From positions 1-64,000 of the forward strand of contig DATCLS010000064.1 of the NCBI GenBank assembly GCA_036563805.1: a DNA stretch of 64,000 nt, read 5' to 3'. Position numbers and translations under genes: made by a program. Within the stretch, counting starts at the first letter, position 1, and the number at the start of each line of letters is the position of its first letter. This DNA is from DATCLS01 sp036563805 (GTDB lineage Bacteria > Actinomycetota > Acidimicrobiia > Acidimicrobiales > VFJN01). This document shows positions 60,182 to 64,000 of the stretch, one piece after another. Under the pieces are notes generated by a model, which had not been told where the DNA came from, did no database searches, and worked only from the letters and a program-made list of their open reading frames with translations.

Positions 60182-61072
60182 ATGTCCCAGGTCAGTCCCG
60201 GCTGGTATCCCGATCCGGGTGGCCGCTTCGCCCAGCGCTATCACGACGGAACCCGCTGGACCGAGCACGTGGCCGACGCCGGCGGCAACCGCAGCACCGA
60301 CCCGCCCGGGGGTCAGGCTCCCGCCGACGCTCCGGCCGCGGCCCAGCCCCAGCAGGGCTACGGCGGCACGCCCAGCGGTCAGGGTTACGGCCAGCCCCAG
60401 CAGCCCGGTTACGGCGGCACGCCGAGTGGCCAGGGCTACGGTCAGCCTCAGCAGGGCTATGGCGGCACGCCCAGCGGTCAGGGTTACGGCCAGCCCCAGC
60501 AGCCCGGTTACGGCGGCCCGAGCGGCCCCGGCTACGGCCAGCAGCCCGGCTACGGCGCCCAGCCCAACTACGGGCAGCCCGGCTACGGCTACGGCGCCGC
60601 CTCCTCGACCTTCACGCCCACCATCGGCCTCATCACCGCCGGTGTGGGCGCCCTGCTCGTTCTCATGTCGCTGTTCGTCACCGACTTCATCAAGGTGACC
60701 GTCGACGGCGGGTTCGGCGGCAGCTTCTCCGACGAGATCTCGCTGGGTGACGTCGGCGACGGCGGGGGCGACATCCCGGCGGCGCTCGACACCTACGCCA
60801 GCTTCGGCCGCTTCCTCGCCTTCCTGGTCATCGTGTTCGTGATCCTGGCCGCGCTCCGACTGCCGCAGCTCCCCCAGCTGAACCAGATCGAGCAGCTGCC
60901 GATCATCGTCGCCGTCGTGTGCGGCGTGTTCGCGCTCTGGCACCTCCTGGCCATGCTCGCCAGCGCGGAGGGGGCCGACACGTCCCCGACGTTCTTCGCC
61001 ATCCTCGGCCTGCTCGGCTGGGGCGGCATGGGCGCCTCGGGCTTCCTCAAGCAAACGCTCGGCAGTCGCTGA
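60182..61072 (+). CDS. DUF2510 membrane protein with GYGQPQQ repeats
   Basis: 296 residues. The DUF2510 motif is at the N-terminus (PGWYPDPGGRFAQRYHDGTR then WTEHV). Next is a low-complexity stretch (about 50-135) of repeated QQGYGGTPSGQGYGQP units, then four membrane helices. DUF2510 is a short domain at the cytosolic end of many actinobacterial membrane proteins, of unknown role. AGGAG lies 10 nt before ATG 60182. The Gly/Tyr/Gln repeats are of the kind that self-associate. Confidence 0.8.
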   Translation: MSQVSPGWYPDPGGRFAQRYHDGTRWTEHVADAGGNRSTDPPGGQAPADAPAAAQPQQGYGGTPSGQGYGQPQQPGYGGTPSGQGYGQPQQGYGGTPSGQGYGQPQQPGYGGPSGPGYGQQPGYGAQPNYGQPGYGYGAASSTFTPTIGLITAGVGALLVLMSLFVTDFIKVTVDGGFGGSFSDEISLGDVGDGGGDIPAALDTYASFGRFLAFLVIVFVILAALRLPQLPQLNQIEQLPIIVAVVCGVFALWHLLAMLASAEGADTSPTFFAILGLLGWGGMGASGFLKQTLGSR

Positions 61073-61099
61073 CGGCTGGTCCGCCCACCTCTCCGTCCC

Positions 61100-61127
61100 G
61101 GGCCCCGGGGGTCGATCCCCGGGGCCC
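61100..61127 (+). terminator. stem-loop after the DUF2510 gene
   Basis: Perfect 11-bp inverted repeat GGGCCCCGGGG / CCCCGGGGCCC with a 6-nt loop. Confidence 0.65.
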
Positions 61128-61187
61128 TGACGCGTCCGGCCGGCGCTGGGCTAGCGTCCACCTGACGAGGTGTCAGGAGGGGGAGCA

Positions 61188-62834
61188 GTGGGATCGACGG
61201 AGTTCAACCTGCCCGACGTGTTCGACACGGTGGTCGGCGAGCATCCCGACCGTCCCGCGATCGTGTGGCGCGACCTCGAGTTGTCGTACGCCCAGCTGGC
61301 CGACCGGAGCAGGCGCCTCGCCGCCTACCTGCGGTCGCGGGGACTGGGCGTCCACCGCGAGCGCTCGGAGCTGGCCGGCCACGAGTCGGGCCAGGACCAC
61401 CTCGGCATCTACCTCTACAACGGCAACGAGTACATCGAGACGATGCTCGGGGCGTTCCGGGCCCGGGTGGCGCCGTTCAACGTCAACTACCGCTACGTCG
61501 AGGACGAGCTGGTCTACCTGCTGACCGACGCCACCTGCCGGGCGCTCGTCTACCACGAGACGTTCGCGCCGACGCTGGCGGCGGTCCTCGACCGCCTCGA
61601 GGGCGTTGAAGTGCTGATCCAGGTGGCCGACGGGTCCGGGCACGGGCTGCTGCCGGGCGCCGTCGACTACGAGACCGTGATCGCCGAGACCGGGCCCGAG
61701 CTCGACGTCCGCCCGTCGCCCGACGACCTCTACATCCTCTACACCGGCGGCACGACCGGCATGCCCAAGGGCGTCCTGTGGCGCCAGCACGACATCTACA
61801 TGGGCGCCATGGGCGGGCGGTCGATGTTCACGTGGGACGCCGTCTCGTCCTACGACGACGTCGTCGAGCGGGCCCGCAACAACGCCACGCCGCTCCGGAT
61901 GCTGATCCTGCCCCCGCTCATGCACGGGGCGGCCCAGTGGGCGGCGTTCATCGGGCTCACCGGCGCCCAGACGCTCGTGTTCCCCAACGAGACCCGGCGC
62001 CTCGACCCCGTGGACGTGTGGCGCACGGTCGAGCGTCACCGGGCCAACAGCATGACCACCGTGGGCGACGCCGTGGCCCGGCCGCTCGTCGAGGAGCTGG
62101 AGCGGGGCGACTACGACGCCTCCTCGCTCGTCGGCATCGGCAACGGCGGCGCCCCCCTCACCCCGACGATCAAGGAGCGGCTGCTGGCGCAGCTTCCGCA
62201 CCTCATCGTGTCCGACTCCGCCGGCGCCTCCGAGACCGGCGCCCAGATGAGCCACATGTCGACGGCCGGCTCGGTCGGCACCGGCAAGTTCGCCCCGGGC
62301 CCTGACACGGTGGTGGTGACCGAGGACATGACCGCCATCGCCGCCCCCGGGCACGAGGGCCTGGGCTGGCTGGCCCAGGGCGGCTGGGTGCCGCTCGGCT
62401 ACTACAACGACCCCGAGAAGACGGCTCGCACGTTCCCGGTGATCGACGGCGCCCGCTACGCGGTGCCCGGCGACCGGGCCCGGCACCTGGCCGACGGCCA
62501 GATCGAGCTGCTGGGCCGCGACTCGGTCACGATCAACTCGGGCGGCGAGAAGATCTTCGCCGAGGAGGTCGAGCGGGCCATCGCCAGCCACCCGGCCGTC
62601 CACGACGTCGTGGCCGTCGGCCGGCCCAGCGAGCGGTGGGGGCAGGAGGTCGTGGCGCTCGTCGAGCTGTCTGAGGGGGCCACCGCCACCGAGGACCAGA
62701 TCATCGCCCACGCCGGCAAGTCCATCGCCCGCTACAAGCTGCCGAAGGCGGTGCTGTTCCTCGACCACATCCAGCGGAGCCCGGCCGGCAAGGCCGACTA
62801 CCGCTGGGCCAAGGCCCAGGTGGGGGCGAACTAG
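61188..62834 (+). CDS. acyl-CoA synthetase (AMP-binding family)
   Basis: 548 residues. The P-loop motif is YILYTGGTTGMPKG, followed by the A-motif region DSAGASETG and the hinge and A8 loop RDSVTINSGGEKIFAEEVE. The catalytic Lys is near the C-terminus in PAGKADYRW. It activates a carboxylic acid with ATP and joins it to CoA; related actinobacterial enzymes act on fatty acids or steroid side chains. GTG 61188 has AGGAGG 8 nt upstream. Monocistronic. Confidence 0.93.
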   Translation: MGSTEFNLPDVFDTVVGEHPDRPAIVWRDLELSYAQLADRSRRLAAYLRSRGLGVHRERSELAGHESGQDHLGIYLYNGNEYIETMLGAFRARVAPFNVNYRYVEDELVYLLTDATCRALVYHETFAPTLAAVLDRLEGVEVLIQVADGSGHGLLPGAVDYETVIAETGPELDVRPSPDDLYILYTGGTTGMPKGVLWRQHDIYMGAMGGRSMFTWDAVSSYDDVVERARNNATPLRMLILPPLMHGAAQWAAFIGLTGAQTLVFPNETRRLDPVDVWRTVERHRANSMTTVGDAVARPLVEELERGDYDASSLVGIGNGGAPLTPTIKERLLAQLPHLIVSDSAGASETGAQMSHMSTAGSVGTGKFAPGPDTVVVTEDMTAIAAPGHEGLGWLAQGGWVPLGYYNDPEKTARTFPVIDGARYAVPGDRARHLADGQIELLGRDSVTINSGGEKIFAEEVERAIASHPAVHDVVAVGRPSERWGQEVVALVELSEGATATEDQIIAHAGKSIARYKLPKAVLFLDHIQRSPAGKADYRWAKAQVGAN

Positions 62835-62854
62835 GGGCGGCAGCCAGGGAGGCC

Positions 62855-62892
62855 GGGCCCCGGGCCGTCGCCCCACCTCGGCTCCGGGGCCC
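62855..62892 (+). terminator. stem-loop after the acyl-CoA synthetase gene
   Basis: GGGCCCCGG / CCGGGGCCC with a 20-nt loop, 21 nt after the stop. Confidence 0.5.
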
Positions 62893-63203
62893 TTGTCCCG
62901 CGGCCCCTGCGCCCTCGGCCTGTCGGAGCCGTCGCCCGGCGCCGGCCCTCGTGGTCGGCGGCCGTCCGCGCCGCGGGTCCGCCGGCGCTGGCGCAGAACG
63001 CGGCGCCGCCTGGGTGCCGAGCGCCGCCCGACCCCCGGCGGCTGGGCCCAGCCCGGTGGACCGCTGGCGCTGGCTGGTCACAGCCGCCCGGTCGGAGTGG
63101 GAGGTCGGCTGGGGCCGGTTGGCTGACGGCGGCGCGAGAGTGGGGCGACGCGAGGCCGGCGCCCGTGTGGGCGCCGGCGGGTCGAAGTCGAAGGTCCTGA
63201 TGG

Positions 63204-63219
63204 CGGCCCCGAGGGGCCG
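63204..63219 (-). terminator. stem-loop after the LPXTG gene
   Basis: CGGCCC / GGGCCG with a 4-nt loop, 15 nt beyond the stop at 63235. Confidence 0.5.
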
Positions 63220-63234
63220 GATCCCGGGGGCCGG

Positions 63235-63816
63235 TCAGACGCCGGCGGCCGCGCGGGAGCGGCGCCGCCGGGAGAGGGCGAGGAACACCCCACCCGCAGC
63301 GGCCAGCGCCAAGGCGATCTGCAGCAGCAGCATCGTCAGGTCGCTACCGGTACGCGGCAGGAAGCCGCCCTCGTCGTCGCCGCCGGAGGGCGCAGCGGCG
63401 GGCGGGGTCGCGCCACCCTCGGACGGCGCGCCGGCGCACCCGTCGCTGCTCACCGTGATGCGAGCGGTGAGCGACAGGACCTCGCCGTCGGCGTCGCCCG
63501 AGGCGGTGAGCGTGTGCTCGCCCGGCTGGGCATCGTCGGGGATCGTCACGTCGAGCTGGGCGACGCCGACGTCGTCGGCCGCCGTGCTGCCCAGCGCGGC
63601 GCCGGAGTCGATCGCCACCGCGACCTCGGCACCCGGCGAGAACGTCTGGGCCGTGACGCCCACGGTCTCACCCGGCGCAGGGGTCGGACAGGTGACGGAG
63701 ATGCCGTTGTCGGCCGGCGGATACTGCTCGGCGCCCGCCGGGGCCGCAGTGGCGAGGAGACCGAGGCCAAGGGCCCCGGCTACGGCGATGGCAAGACCAG
63801 TGACTCGCTTGCGCAT
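63235..63816 (-). CDS. sortase-anchored (LPXTG) surface protein
   Basis: 193 residues from ATG 63816. It has a signal peptide (GLAIAVAGALGLGLLATAAP, cut after AGA), a single immunoglobulin-like beta domain of about 90 residues (PGETVGVTAQTFSPGAEVAV...), a Gly/Pro/Ala spacer, then LPRTG, a membrane helix and an Arg-rich tail. The last three are the sortase sorting signal. The protein would be covalently attached to the cell wall. Binding partner unknown. Confidence 0.87.
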   Translation of the reverse strand: MRKRVTGLAIAVAGALGLGLLATAAPAGAEQYPPADNGISVTCPTPAPGETVGVTAQTFSPGAEVAVAIDSGAALGSTAADDVGVAQLDVTIPDDAQPGEHTLTASGDADGEVLSLTARITVSSDGCAGAPSEGGATPPAAAPSGGDDEGGFLPRTGSDLTMLLLQIALALAAAGGVFLALSRRRRSRAAAGV

Positions 63817-63899
63817 TGGCTTTGACCTCGGTTTTTCCCCTCGAACTGCGTCGAGGTACCGCCCGCAGGCTCCCCAGCCCGCGTCCCAAGTGCACGGCG

Positions 63900-63905
63900 A
63901 CTGTA
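63900..63905 (-). promoter_or_regulatory. candidate -10 element of the LPXTG gene
   Basis: Minus-strand TACAGT, 83 nt before ATG 63816. The remaining bases to 64000 show no gene; GGTTAACC near 63993 is a small palindrome. Confidence 0.3.
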
Positions 63906-64000
63906 ACACGCGCCACCATCGGCTTCGAAGGCGCCCCCGATGATGCTTCGCAGCGTGCGGCTGCCCGCACCGACGGTGGACGGATCGGGGGTTAACCGCG

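Larger units (their letters stand above)
62835..63234. other. 400-bp gene-free stretch
   Basis: It separates convergent genes. I see the two terminator candidates listed, very GC-rich sequence and no supported gene, RNA or repeat. Confidence 0.6.

Overview
The window is about 74% or more G+C with densely packed genes, GTG and TTG starts, WhiB, ClpS-DUF2017, DUF2510, MMPL, maleylpyruvate-isomerase-fold, LuxR-AAA and caa3-oxidase genes. This points to a high-GC actinobacterium, most likely of the Acidimicrobiia/Iamia type; that placement is inference from gene content. No complete mobile element, CRISPR array or prophage was seen. It looks like a chromosomal core region broken up by short, repeat-rich intergenic stretches.

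Layout. 1-6.4 kb: gene tail, HNH remnant, hemerythrin-MMPL pair, membrane Ser/Thr kinase and a frameshifted membrane gene. 6.4-10.6 kb: beta-lactamase-fold hydrolase, arylamine N-acetyltransferase, ketopantoate-reductase-like and nucleoside-phosphorylase-like enzymes. 10.6-15.1 kb: an SOS-box-driven ORF, a large Excalibur-domain membrane protein, a BKACE (DUF849) enzyme and a 93-bp tandem repeat. 15.1-26.3 kb: nitronate monooxygenase, an ASCH-like pseudogene, MBL and HAD hydrolases, an MFS exporter, a lipoprotein and a P450/TetR divergent pair. 26.3-26.7 kb: tRNA-Glu, tRNA-Asp and tRNA-Phe with promoter and terminator.

27-40 kb: clpS-DUF2017, heme A synthase and heme O synthase (divergent), then a nine-gene respiratory block. 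A caa3-type oxidase (ctaC with fused cytochrome c, ctaD, ctaE, COX4, ctaG) is preceded by a paralogous module: a subunit-I-like protein in which all six metal-ligand histidines are replaced, a subunit-III-like protein and a protein carrying the two-helix domain otherwise fused to CtaD. This catalytically dead oxidase module is the most striking feature. An ABC exporter and serS follow.

40-64 kb: secreted BNR protein, RND/MMPL exporter, a complete glycine-betaine/choline-type ABC importer, pdxH, a CcdA-TlpA thiol-redox pair, a WhiB7-like regulator with a uORF and two mutually exclusive leader hairpins, orn, a LuxR-AAA regulator, dut, an RsbW-like protein, a LigD-type ligase, an HtrA-like protease divergent from a HxlR regulator, a DUF2510 protein, an acyl-CoA synthetase and an LPXTG surface protein.

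Expression signals. More than fifteen genes have a TANNNT hexamer ending 6-11 nt before the start codon with no Shine-Dalgarno, which suggests widespread leaderless transcription. Genes inside operons instead use ATGA/GTGA overlaps or a Shine-Dalgarno.
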